Positions 1-9,627 of a stretch of 64,000 nucleotides of DNA are shown in pieces; position 1 is the first letter of the stretch, and each line of letters opens with the position of its first letter. Source of the stretch: Peltaster fructicola (lineage: Eukaryota > Ascomycota > Dothideomycetes); assembly GCA_001592805.2 (NCBI GenBank), contig CP051141.1:2542001-2606000 (forward strand), given 5' to 3'. The notes below the pieces were generated by a model. It saw nothing but the letters and a program-made list of their open reading frames with translations, was not told where the DNA came from and did no database searches. A program made the translations under genes and the position numbers.

Positions 1-1343
1 GACACCGACTTGCTTGAGAAATCCGAAAGCTGCTGTGGTCAACTCCTCATTGGTGACCTCAGGGTTTATACTCTCCTGCCTGATCGCGTTGATCCACTGG
101 ACGATGGTCGAACATCGCAGGACGTGCCCTCCGAAGGCGAGGGTGTGGCCGGCATTTGGATGGCGGTAGACGAAGTGGACGGTGCCAGCTGGGAAGTACA
201 CAGTATCGCCAGGTCGCAGCACACGATATCGCCATTCTGCTTCGCTGAACTTGTGTGGGTTCTTGAGCCACTTCTGTCGCTGTACATTTGTGGGTTTGTG
301 TAGCCAGCCATAGCCCATGATGCCCTCATTTACAGTTATATAGGTGCTATACCCATGGCTGTCCTGGTGAGGTCTGAGGGTCAGTGGGAGTCGACAATTG
401 TCCAGCACATAACTTACTCCGTCAAGGCGCCGCTCTGAGCCAGCAGTACCCACTTCTCAGCTTCCTTGTATCCGTGTCGAAGGAAGCGTCGTCCAACTTT
501 GGCGCCCTTGAAGCCGGGCTCTGGGTCCGGTATCTTGATCTTGGTCAGAAGTCTGCATTCCTCGGTGTTGAGGAACTTCGGTCGCAGACCGTCCTCATAC
601 GGTGAAGCCATCTCGAGACAATTCCAAGGACTGTCATTGAGACCACTTTGCAGGCGTGCTTTGACCTCGCCGATCTCTACCTCCCTGGTCGCTATCTTGG
701 CCTCACTGACAGCAGGATCCTGGATCCAAACCTTGGCAGTATCATCGTAGAATTCTGAGCATAGCTGAGATACTGATACAGTTGGCATGGGCTGCTGGTC
801 TCTCACGAAGATAGGGCCATCGTGGTATTGCCCTGCAGCAAGGCAGGGCTTCACTCCCTCTTCGTCCAAGAACGGACCTTCCTCTTGCGTAGCGGGTGTT
901 GCTATTTGCAACAATTGTACTATTCTCTCGGCTTGCCTTCGACCAACGCATTGGCAGTATGTTGCGAGACGCCGCTGCAGTGCTCGGAGAGTGCCATTGG
1001 TAAAGTTGATATCGGAACCAGTATCGTCTATATAGAGGTCCTCGGTCGACGCAACACCATTGTCTGACGAAGGAGGTGTAAGCAACGTCGCCGCATGATC
1101 GATCTGCGTAGCTGTCACAGTTGAGACTTGCGTTGGTTGTATAGTCTTGGTATTGCTGATCTGCTCGACCTTTGGTCTCTTGCTTGCCGGCGTTGCGGCT
1201 TCGTAAAGAACGCTTTCCGTTGGCTTTCGACGTCTCTTCATTCGTTCGGCGACGCTCTCCATATACAAAGGCGCCCACGAGCCATTGGAAGCTGGCTGTT
1301 TAGGCAATGCTGATGGGATCGATGGGTCCATGATAAGTTCCAT
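1..1343 (-). CDS. JmjC-domain protein, 3' end cut by the window edge
   Basis: Probable 2-oxoglutarate/Fe(II) JmjC dioxygenase (histone demethylase-like), acting in the nucleus by inference from the basic, Ser/Pro-rich N-terminus (RMKRRRK, KRPK). Exon 1 runs 1343-418. A 44-nt intron (417-374, GTAAGT...CTCAG) removes an in-frame stop, and exon 2 (373-1) continues off the window. Exon 2 carries the JmjC metal site: PHQDSHGYS (the HxD pair) and, about 80 residues later, GHTLAFGGHVLRCS, whose His is the third ligand. FPAGTVHFVY and GYGWLHKP are also JmjC-like. About 433 residues are visible. The ATG at 1343 (MELIMDPS) is preferred over an upstream in-frame ATG at 1631, whose extension is low-complexity and not family-like. 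The substrate cannot be told from the sequence. Confidence 0.82.
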
Positions 1344-1801
1344 GGTAGTGACTGCGTCTGCAACTTTTGCTTGATGTCTCGTACTTGTACGTTGTATGCT
1401 GTTGCAATCCAATGTTGTTGTACCGTGAGGATATCTCTTTGCACTGGTGTCGTGAAGCGTTGCTTTGTGTGAAGTCGAAGTTGCCGCATGCGGCGAAACT
1501 TGTTGTGAATAATATGAATTCAGATCAGTAAGAGTTTCACATGCTGCGATGCGAACCAGATGTGACATGAAATGGAGGAAGAACGAAAGTATATCACAAC
1601 AACGAGTGTTGCGAGGAACGGAGGAAGGCATTGTTCACGCAAACGTTCCTTGCCTCATGCAAACAAATATGTGGAGGAACAATCAACACTGTCCTTACAT
1701 ACATGGCGCTTATTGTGAGTTGCCAAGAAAAAGAAGCCAATCTACCAGTTGAACGCCTGATCAAATGCTCGCTCCAATGCTGCACAGCTATACCGTATCA
1801 A

Positions 1802-3667
1802 TCATGCATCAGAGGCATCGTAGGACTTCTGTCGCTTGAAGATGTCCGTGATGGTTGCGCTGAAACTGCGATTCCTCCCACTCGCACTCTGCGGCGTCTC
1901 TGCTGCTTCTGAGCGTTCATCAGCATCGAGATCTGCACTATCTATTGATCGCCGTCGAGCAGTCGTCTTGTCTTCTCCAGTCCTCCGTCGAGTGAGCCTG
2001 AAAGATCTTGCCCTTATTGTCGATACTGGGGTGTGGTCGACACCACGACGCAGTGAGTCTGCCACAATAGCCGACAGTGATGAGCTCAGTGGCGACATCA
2101 GAGGTCCTGGTAACAGATCTGCGATCGAGTGCCGCCCAAGCAGACGGTTGCCGTCCATGGTGGGGGAAGGGTGTCCTCTTGATGGTGTTTGAGGATGTAG
2201 AGTATGTGCTGAGGTGTCCAGCGTCGTTATCACTGGCTCCGATGTCGTTGCATGTAAGGTCGGCATTTTGCGTGGATCCGTAGTACGGCTGCGCATCGTA
2301 GCAGCATCAGGACGTACCGCGGCTCGCATAGCTGGTCCGGCAGCTGTCAACGTCTGGTCCAGCGCTGCGGTACTGTCTGAGACAACGAGTGACGGTGGCA
2401 TTGTATCACTGTGTGTTCTCCTGGTCGCTGGCCTCTCCTGGGCGCTGACTGCTTCGTGATCGACCAGATTCACTCTATCCCTCTTGCCATCGTCGTCCTC
2501 GTCTTCGTCCTCGTCGTTGCTGCTGCGGCCTGAAGTGATGAACCATACTCCCAAGAACGTTAGAGCACAACCACCGACAAACTTGCCTGCATCAGCTGCA
2601 CTTTGCCTCTCGAAATCTCTGTAGAGCACTGCACTTCCCACGATGACTGAAATCGTGAACAGCACAAACTGCGTTGGGATGACGATGGTCGAATTAAACC
2701 GCTGAAGTGCCCGGTTGACGTACTTGATCTGCAGCACAGCCGTTGCTACCAGAATCACGACTAGGACGTATGTGATAGGGAAGGTAAAGGCTCTCCAGAT
2801 CGTGTTCGACAATAGAGAAGCCACGCCCTTTGTCGAAAGCGCTGTGTAGCCGCCGAAGAGACCAACCAAGCCCAGGTCGATAAGCACAGTTCGATCTCCA
2901 AACTTGTTGCTGGCAAACATGAGCACCACAATGAGCCCGCCAGTCACGCCGAGATATGTTTCAAACTCCCACTCCGTGATCAGATCCCAGATGTCGTCTG
3001 GACTGAGCTTGGGATTGCTTCCACTGGCGCTTAGTACCACAGTGACACATCCTGCAATGGCAATGATGACGCCCAAGCCGTCTCTTATCCTGAACTCCTC
3101 ATGCAGCAGTAGAGGCGCGATCAAGCAATTCGAGATGAGTGCTACCACTCCCAATGGCGAGACAATTGATGCTGGTGCAAATCCATAAGCCAAGAAGTTG
3201 CCAGCCTCACCGACAACCATCATGCTGATGCCCAGCCACCAAATGGGCGACTTTAAGTATGATTTAGCCGACTCTTCCTTATCTTCATCAACATATGTGT
3301 CGCTCGTCGAGGATGAGGTCTTACGGCTGCCAATCCTTGGTATCAACGGTTGTCTCTCATCATCGGCAGCCACGGATTGAGATGGTTCCTCTGCATTCTT
3401 GCGAGAGCGCTCATCAGCTGCGCGTCGCTGGTCCTCATATCCCGAGTTTTGCCCACGTTGTCGTTCTCGCTCTGCTCTGCTCTTTTCATTTGCGTCATCT
3501 CGATCCTGACCAAGTCGCATGTGAGCATAGCGTTGCGTGTTGAGGGCGAAGGAGATCAATATGTTGCCGCATATCGCTGTGACAATGCCGATCAGACTGG
3601 ACCATCCGCCTGTTGGCTCATCGTGTGGCTTGTCCGCCCGTACCGCATCGTGGATCGGGATGTACAT
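1802..3667 (-). CDS. NIPA-type magnesium transporter (DUF803)
   Basis: A 621-residue single-exon membrane protein of the NIPA/DUF803 family, whose members transport Mg2+ in plasma membrane and endosomes. The first membrane segment is at about residues 21-41. A hydrophilic insert of about 90 residues rich in Arg/Glu/Ser follows, then about eight more segments at roughly 135-385, including the family-typical YGFAPASIVSPLGVVALISN region and the IVIPTQFVLFT helix. The C-terminal 230 residues are a polar, Ser/Thr/Arg-rich cytoplasmic tail with an acidic stretch (EDEDEDD), longer than in animal NIPA proteins but common in fungi. The start at 3667 places the first helix at a sensible distance. Its 3' end faces the JmjC promoter region (tandem, minus strand). 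The family call is strong; the transported ion is known only from homologues. Confidence 0.9.
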   Translation of the reverse strand: MYIPIHDAVRADKPHDEPTGGWSSLIGIVTAICGNILISFALNTQRYAHMRLGQDRDDANEKSRAERERQRGQNSGYEDQRRAADERSRKNAEEPSQSVAADDERQPLIPRIGSRKTSSSTSDTYVDEDKEESAKSYLKSPIWWLGISMMVVGEAGNFLAYGFAPASIVSPLGVVALISNCLIAPLLLHEEFRIRDGLGVIIAIAGCVTVVLSASGSNPKLSPDDIWDLITEWEFETYLGVTGGLIVVLMFASNKFGDRTVLIDLGLVGLFGGYTALSTKGVASLLSNTIWRAFTFPITYVLVVILVATAVLQIKYVNRALQRFNSTIVIPTQFVLFTISVIVGSAVLYRDFERQSAADAGKFVGGCALTFLGVWFITSGRSSNDEDEDEDDDGKRDRVNLVDHEAVSAQERPATRRTHSDTMPPSLVVSDSTAALDQTLTAAGPAMRAAVRPDAATMRSRTTDPRKMPTLHATTSEPVITTLDTSAHTLHPQTPSRGHPSPTMDGNRLLGRHSIADLLPGPLMSPLSSSLSAIVADSLRRGVDHTPVSTIRARSFRLTRRRTGEDKTTARRRSIDSADLDADERSEAAETPQSASGRNRSFSATITDIFKRQKSYDASDA

Positions 3668-3953
3668 TGTGACTGTTATCGATTCGAAAGCATCTGGGCG
3701 AGCTCGGGCTGCTATAGCAGCGTAGTGTGTAGCATTGAAGTGGTGATCTCTTCAAAAATGCGACATGACACAATCTATCTCGAGCTCGACCGCGCTTTGA
3801 TTGGTTCGAAATTTCATGCATGATGATCCGTCTGACTTCCTCATTGTTAATATATGCTATGCTATATCTATGTTTCGTTCTCGACATTATGCAGCTTGAC
3901 ACCCGACACCGTACGCTGATGCATCCAAAATCAAATCGCCGACCTTGCACTCA

Positions 3954-6900
3954 TCACTCGTCTCGATAAAATTTCTTGAAAACCAGATGCAAAAGCAGAT
4001 TCGTAGCCAACTTGGCTCCACCACCTCTGCCCGCCTCATCGAACACATTGATCGAATTCCTGTTATCGTACTGAGCCTGCAGGAGCTCGTCAAGCAGGAC
4101 ATTAGCACTGGCTCCAGGCAGCATCATCGTCCCTGAGGAGGCTTCAATGTGGAAGACTCCCACTTCATCTGAGCTGATGACAAAGTTCAGTTGACCCCAT
4201 TGCTCGAATGGCTGGGCAGACCATTGTAACAAGACACCTTTGTCTGAAAGTTGCCGAGCACTGTACTTGTATGAGCCGAATTTTGGCTGACGACCTGCTC
4301 GTTCAAGTTCGCGTTCGTGATGCCATTGCTTGGTGAAGGGCAACTTGAATCCTTTAGTGCCGGTCTTCTTGTGCGCCAGAGTATGCAGACACTGCTCGAC
4401 GTAGTCATTATAGCTTGTCAGCTGCTCCTCAAGATACTCTGCCTTCTTCTCCAGACCCGCGAGTGTCTGTCGAGTGGCATCAATGTCACGCTGGCGGTCT
4501 AAGCGTCGCCGATGTTTCGATCGAATGTCTGTAGCGAGAGCATTGAGCAGTTCCTGGTAGCTGTTGTGTCTGTTGACGCGGAACTGTGGCGGTATGGATG
4601 GGCTCTCCAGCGTGATGATGTTCTCGAGTGCTTGTGACTTGAGCTCGGCATATGTCATACTCTCGAGGTCGAGGAGACTGTTCATTCTCGCATCGTCCGA
4701 GAAAGCTGATGGTGTCTCTGAATACACAGATTGCGCTCGGCCACCACGAAGACTTGCCCTTGGGTCGAAGGCTCCTTGCTGAAAGGCTTTCCTCGTTGAA
4801 CGGGGTTGTCCGTTTTCCTTTTCCGCTGCCTCTTCCTGCACAAGCTGTATCCACTTGTCGTCATCCTCGTGAGTTATTGGGCGAAGCAAGATCTCCATGA
4901 GATTCGATCCAGACTGAACACGAATGATGAACAACACTAGTCGCTTGGTGGCAGTGAAAAGTGATCTCGCTTCTGCACTTGGATCCTCTTGCACCTTGAA
5001 TCGTGATTTCAATGTGAGGGTGATCTCGCCTCCAGTCCCGGTATTGCTGAGATCAGATTCATTACCTTTGGCAGAGCCTAGATCGGAAAGCAATTCTTTC
5101 AGAGGGTCGTCCCTTGACGAAACTACCGCATTTAGGTTGTCCGTGATCAAGTTGTGGATCTGGAATATGTCGGCCAGCTTGATGTAAACTGTGGGCTTGT
5201 TACGTGCATGAAGGTCCGAGAAGTGATCCGAGTCGAAATGCTCCTCTGGTCGCTCGAGTGTGAACATATTCTGGAGAGCGTCAGTCCAGCGACCAAGAGC
5301 CTCACCGAGCCAGCTATTGAGAGGTTGAAGGTACAGATTGTCCGGTCCAAATAGTCGACCGATAGCACACACTTGACCAAGCACCATAGTGACTTGAGCT
5401 AAGTTACGCTTGTGCACAGGTGAGAGACCACGATCGATCACTCCCCACATCTCTGGCTCGCGCAGAGCAGGTACTAGGCAGTACTTCCACACCCACGAAC
5501 CTACAAGCATGGTCAGATGCGCGGGATCATGTCGTGGATACTGTGACTCCAGTGCCTGGTACTGTGCGGCAGTTAACTGTCGTATGCCGTACGGCATACG
5601 GTGCATTGTGTCCTCCAGACTCTGGAAGAAGACGTCACACAGGTCTCGCAGGTCAGAAAGATGCTTGACGTAACGTGAGCGGACATCTTGATCTCGGATA
5701 ATGACTTCTCGAGGAATATCTCGTGGTCGAGAGGACGGACGGCCTGTGCTGAGCTCCTCGTTGTTGATGAGCGCAAGATGTATCTGTAGTGGATCTGATT
5801 CAAGGTCGATAGCTTCCTCGCCGCAGATGCCGTCACGTACCAGATTGCCAAGCAGCTGCTTGAGATAGCTGCGATATATGGGCGAGCGGACGTAGGTCAA
5901 GAAAAGCCGTTGACAGAGTGAGCTGTTCAGGAGTCGAGAGAAGTCCTCAATCGACTGAGTGGTTCGGACTGTGTTATCCATTGCAGTTGACAGCAGCTGC
6001 AAGAAGAGGTACTCCTCGCGGCTCTTGTGAGCAAAGCCGAAGAGTGTCATCATCAGACGTTCAAAGTTCTTCAACTCTTTCTCGGGAAGCCCTCGATTAC
6101 CAAGTTGATGCAGTAGTCGGACAAGATAACCAGGCTGTGTCTGCAGGTGGAAGAAGAGTTCTTCGTAACCACTCAACTTCTTTCTCGAGCTCTTATTGAG
6201 GCCTTTGAGGTCGACATTGTTTGCAGCGTGGCGCAGACTCCCACCGTTGCGTAGCAGTTGGCTTGCACTACCGCCGAAGTGCTTCTGATGCTTGACCACT
6301 TCGTCCAGGCTGATCTTGTTCTTGACGAGCAGACCGACCTTGACATCCAGCCCTTCCACGTAACCTTCGACTTGCTCGACTTCTCGCACGCGCTCAACAA
6401 CAAGCCGCCGCAGGCGTTCAGCTTCAAGCTCACCTTCAAATTCGAGGTGTGAGTCAGTCAGCAGGTGAATGTGTCGTCGTACCACGGGAAGTGGAGGGTT
6501 GGCGCCTTTCATTAAAGACTCGTACGATTTTCCTTGCTGCTTCGCTCTGACGAAAGACTGCAGTTTGACGACTTTCTGCATGTTGGCGTGGTAATGCGCT
6601 CTCTTCTCGGCGAATTGAGCTCTTACGAGATGTGCTCGAACCAAAGACTGCAGCTCGACGATCTGATCCTCAACAGTCTCGAGCGCTGTGAGATCGTGGT
6701 CCACGTCCGCTCGAACAAGGACGGCTCTTGCCATGGCTTGCAGCTGGATGATCGATGCCTCCTCCTTCTCCATCTCAACGAGTTGCTCGAAGATCTTCTG
6801 ACGAATCCCATAAGCTCGAATCGCCGATTGTAGATTGACAACATCATCCTCATGCTTTTCAAGCTCTGCCAGCTTGACGCCGATTCTGCGTCTCGTTAGC

Positions 6901-9230
6901 ATTGCGGAAGCGAACGCTTGGAGATGTGTTATCCTGCTTTCACAGCTCTGCAGCGATCCAGCTGTTCGTGCCTGCTGTAGTCTGACCAGCAGACCTCGCG
7001 CTAGTGACTGCATCTCGACCGTCTTTGACGCATGAATGGTGTGTTGAGCATGTTCAGCCTGCTGTCGTTTGCGCTGTATCAAGCCTCGCACTGCTGCTTG
7101 CAGACACAGGACCTTTGCGCTGTGAGACTGGACCTTGGTGATTGCTTGCTGATGTCGTCTTCGCACGTTATAGGCTCTGCACATGGACTGGAGAGACGAG
7201 ATGCTTTCTTCGACATCCCACAGACTGTTCATGATGGCAGCCACTCTGGCACGCTCAACGAGACCACGAGCAGCCGCCTGTAGATCTGTAACAGCAGTGT
7301 GGTTCGCGTTCGTCTGCGTCTCCTCCCATGTCTCGCTGGCTCGCCAGCGCCCGAGCGCACCGCGAATCGCTGCTTGAAGCTCTTTCAGACCATGTGGCCG
7401 GGATTGGAGTTGCGATCGGATCTTCTGTGTGGCAAGGCGCTGTTGTGCACCGCGCCATAAAGATTGTATCTTGACAATATCAGCTTGGCCCTTTGCAGAA
7501 TGCCATGCACGTTGTCGTCCTTGGATCCGCCGTCTGATCAGCAGAGCTCGCGCAGCAGTTTGGAAGCGTCGAGTCGCAAGATCTGTGATGTACTTGAAGT
7601 CAAAGACTTCACGAGCGAAGCCACCACGGATATGCGCTTGCAGCATTGCAAGTTGATGCTCATGATCCCACAGGTCTTGCATCACATTACCTAGTTGCAT
7701 ACGCACAAGAGCTCCACGTACTTGGCTCTGCAGATCCTCGATCACATGCTTGTGTTGTTTGAGCATCTCCTCTGGTGTTGGTTCTGGTTCAGGCTCAGGT
7801 ATTTCCATTTCCTTGCGCATACCACCAAAATCTGGCATCTTGATACCACTTCGATCAATGCCTTTCTGGGTCTCTTCAAGCTCCTCTCCGGTGAACTCCA
7901 GCTGACCCACCAGATGAGATATCGTGAAAGTTGTTATGCCTTGCCGGTACAGTAGCCATGATAGTGCGTGAATACAATAGATGACCTTTGGGATGTTCTT
8001 CTTCTCGTAGAGATCTACGAGCTCAAAACGGAAGAGGTCTGGAAGCTCAACAGCACCAAGGAAGCGGAAGAACAAGGCAATGTTGTCGCTATGTCGAAAT
8101 TGTAGTCGTGCTGATTTGAAGATCTTCAAGCTGCCCAAGGCACGTTGTTGTGAGTAACTCAAAGTGCTTGCAAGGACGTTCACGACTTCTGCCAGAGTAA
8201 CACCATCTCGAAGTGCTTCCTCAAGCTGCACAATGGGAGGCAATTTGTTCGGCTCCAGCACGTCCTCCAGCCATGCTCGCGCTTCGCCGATATGACAGAG
8301 GTATTCATAGGCCTGGATGTGCTTCCGCTGTGAGTCCATCCACCTCGTACTCTGCCATTGTGAGCCAAAGTTCGATTGTGCTTGTTGTTGCGAAGGTCGA
8401 ACAGAGTTGTTGCGCTGTAGCTTCCGCCTCCCGACCAAGCCTGTGACTTGCTCTTCCGGCGAATGTATTGCCAGCTCCTCCGTACCGTCAGATGCTATCT
8501 TTGACAGATGACGGAGCTGGGGTGTTGAGCTGTGCTGCAATTTAGCCAAATCATCGTCATCCAGTCTTGGTGAGGAGATGTCTGTCGAGTGGAAGCGTAC
8601 ATGACCTGTGGCTCGCGGAGCACCGCCGTATCGCATTGAGTCGCTCCGTGATAGTGTAGCGAGACTGTTCTTGCTGACTGCAAGCGCAGACTTCGGTTCA
8701 GCTGAGTTTGCGGCATTGTCAACACTAAAGGCACGCGCGTGCCCAGCTGTCTTTGCTATGGGTGTTGTCTCGTGCGAAGCCTGCGTAGGTTGAGAGACTG
8801 CATTTACGGCCACAGGGTTGAGTACGCCGCGCGATGTTTGTCCGCTGGTGATTGGAGGCATGTCTTCTTTCAATTTCTTTGGAGATGCCCTCGATTGCGC
8901 ATCGAATGTTGTAGCCTGTACAGCTTGTTCGCGAGCTTCCCACTTAGCGAAAGCCGCATTCTTCTTAACAGGACTCTCGCTGCGTTCTCTCTTCACGCTC
9001 GATCGATCTGCTTGTTCCACGAAGGTATCGTATGTGCTTGGCAGCGAGCTCTGGTGGCTGTATGCAGTAGAAGCATTGCTACTAATCGTGCCCTGTCGAC
9101 TAGGCGCAGACGAGTCGCTGTTGTGAGAGATGGTCGAAAGGGTATGCCGTAGTGGTGATGACTTGATGGGAGAATGATCACGGTTTCGCGACCGTGGTGA
9201 GGTATCGTAGTATGAGTATTGTGATTGCAT
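3954..9230 (-). CDS. rng2: IQGAP-like Ras GTPase-activating-like protein (Rng2/Iqg1)
   Basis: A scaffold of the cytokinetic actin ring: it binds actin, myosin light chains/calmodulin and Rho-family GTPases at the septation site. It is an uninterrupted frame of 1758 residues from the ATG at 9230 (an ATG 36 nt upstream is also in frame). In order: a Ser-rich N-terminal region; a calponin-homology domain at about 295-420 (AWLEDVLEPNKLPP, RDGVTLAEVVNVLAS); about 14 IQ-like repeats at 510-900 (for example QTAARALLIRRRIQ, QSLVRAHLVRAQF); a RasGAP-related GRD at about 1010-1380 (FGFAHKSREEYLFLQLLSTA, LVGSWVWKYCLVPAL); and a RasGAP C-terminal domain at about 1550-1680. As in other IQGAPs, no classical catalytic arginine finger is evident in the GRD, so true GAP activity is unlikely. 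It is divergent from the IMP dehydrogenase gene. Confidence 0.95.
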   Translation of the reverse strand: MQSQYSYYDTSPRSRNRDHSPIKSSPLRHTLSTISHNSDSSAPSRQGTISSNASTAYSHQSSLPSTYDTFVEQADRSSVKRERSESPVKKNAAFAKWEAREQAVQATTFDAQSRASPKKLKEDMPPITSGQTSRGVLNPVAVNAVSQPTQASHETTPIAKTAGHARAFSVDNAANSAEPKSALAVSKNSLATLSRSDSMRYGGAPRATGHVRFHSTDISSPRLDDDDLAKLQHSSTPQLRHLSKIASDGTEELAIHSPEEQVTGLVGRRKLQRNNSVRPSQQQAQSNFGSQWQSTRWMDSQRKHIQAYEYLCHIGEARAWLEDVLEPNKLPPIVQLEEALRDGVTLAEVVNVLASTLSYSQQRALGSLKIFKSARLQFRHSDNIALFFRFLGAVELPDLFRFELVDLYEKKNIPKVIYCIHALSWLLYRQGITTFTISHLVGQLEFTGEELEETQKGIDRSGIKMPDFGGMRKEMEIPEPEPEPTPEEMLKQHKHVIEDLQSQVRGALVRMQLGNVMQDLWDHEHQLAMLQAHIRGGFAREVFDFKYITDLATRRFQTAARALLIRRRIQGRQRAWHSAKGQADIVKIQSLWRGAQQRLATQKIRSQLQSRPHGLKELQAAIRGALGRWRASETWEETQTNANHTAVTDLQAAARGLVERARVAAIMNSLWDVEESISSLQSMCRAYNVRRRHQQAITKVQSHSAKVLCLQAAVRGLIQRKRQQAEHAQHTIHASKTVEMQSLARGLLVRLQQARTAGSLQSCESRITHLQAFASAMLTRRRIGVKLAELEKHEDDVVNLQSAIRAYGIRQKIFEQLVEMEKEEASIIQLQAMARAVLVRADVDHDLTALETVEDQIVELQSLVRAHLVRAQFAEKRAHYHANMQKVVKLQSFVRAKQQGKSYESLMKGANPPLPVVRRHIHLLTDSHLEFEGELEAERLRRLVVERVREVEQVEGYVEGLDVKVGLLVKNKISLDEVVKHQKHFGGSASQLLRNGGSLRHAANNVDLKGLNKSSRKKLSGYEELFFHLQTQPGYLVRLLHQLGNRGLPEKELKNFERLMMTLFGFAHKSREEYLFLQLLSTAMDNTVRTTQSIEDFSRLLNSSLCQRLFLTYVRSPIYRSYLKQLLGNLVRDGICGEEAIDLESDPLQIHLALINNEELSTGRPSSRPRDIPREVIIRDQDVRSRYVKHLSDLRDLCDVFFQSLEDTMHRMPYGIRQLTAAQYQALESQYPRHDPAHLTMLVGSWVWKYCLVPALREPEMWGVIDRGLSPVHKRNLAQVTMVLGQVCAIGRLFGPDNLYLQPLNSWLGEALGRWTDALQNMFTLERPEEHFDSDHFSDLHARNKPTVYIKLADIFQIHNLITDNLNAVVSSRDDPLKELLSDLGSAKGNESDLSNTGTGGEITLTLKSRFKVQEDPSAEARSLFTATKRLVLFIIRVQSGSNLMEILLRPITHEDDDKWIQLVQEEAAEKENGQPRSTRKAFQQGAFDPRASLRGGRAQSVYSETPSAFSDDARMNSLLDLESMTYAELKSQALENIITLESPSIPPQFRVNRHNSYQELLNALATDIRSKHRRRLDRQRDIDATRQTLAGLEKKAEYLEEQLTSYNDYVEQCLHTLAHKKTGTKGFKLPFTKQWHHERELERAGRQPKFGSYKYSARQLSDKGVLLQWSAQPFEQWGQLNFVISSDEVGVFHIEASSGTMMLPGASANVLLDELLQAQYDNRNSINVFDEAGRGGGAKLATNLLLHLVFKKFYRDE

Positions 9231-9627
9231 TGTGTCGGATGTGTGAGCGAAGGTAAGTGCAATCACGTCAATTCTTGTGTATGTTGCTCAGATGCGTTCT
9301 CATCGTATGTCGCATGATGGCCAACTAGGTACACATAGCCTCGTTGTGTTTTCGTTTCGTGCTGGACGGATTGGTCGCGGTGACGATGTGCAAGTGTGAC
9401 GATCTGCTGTTTGTTGACATCTTGTCTCGACTAGACCCGGCTAAGTTAGCCGCGTTGCTGTGACCTCTTCCACAAGTCCCTGCAGCGAAATCTTGGCACT
9501 TGGACAGATTTTGATTTTCTGATGTCGGCAGATCGTCTCTTCTTCTCTTGGGGTAAGTTCTACGGCTTTGTTTTGCCTTGCCAGGAAGGTTGCTAATATC
9601 AGACGAAGGCAGATCTCGATATTCGAC
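9231..9627. promoter_or_regulatory. Divergent promoter between rng2 and imdA, with a 5' UTR intron
   Basis: 397 bp without a coding frame between the two start codons. A well-formed intron lies in the IMP dehydrogenase leader at about 9553-9602 (GTAAGT donor, CTAAT branch-like site, ATCAG acceptor), ending 25 nt before the ATG. The rest is pyrimidine-rich leader sequence. No specific factor sites can be claimed. Confidence 0.45.
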
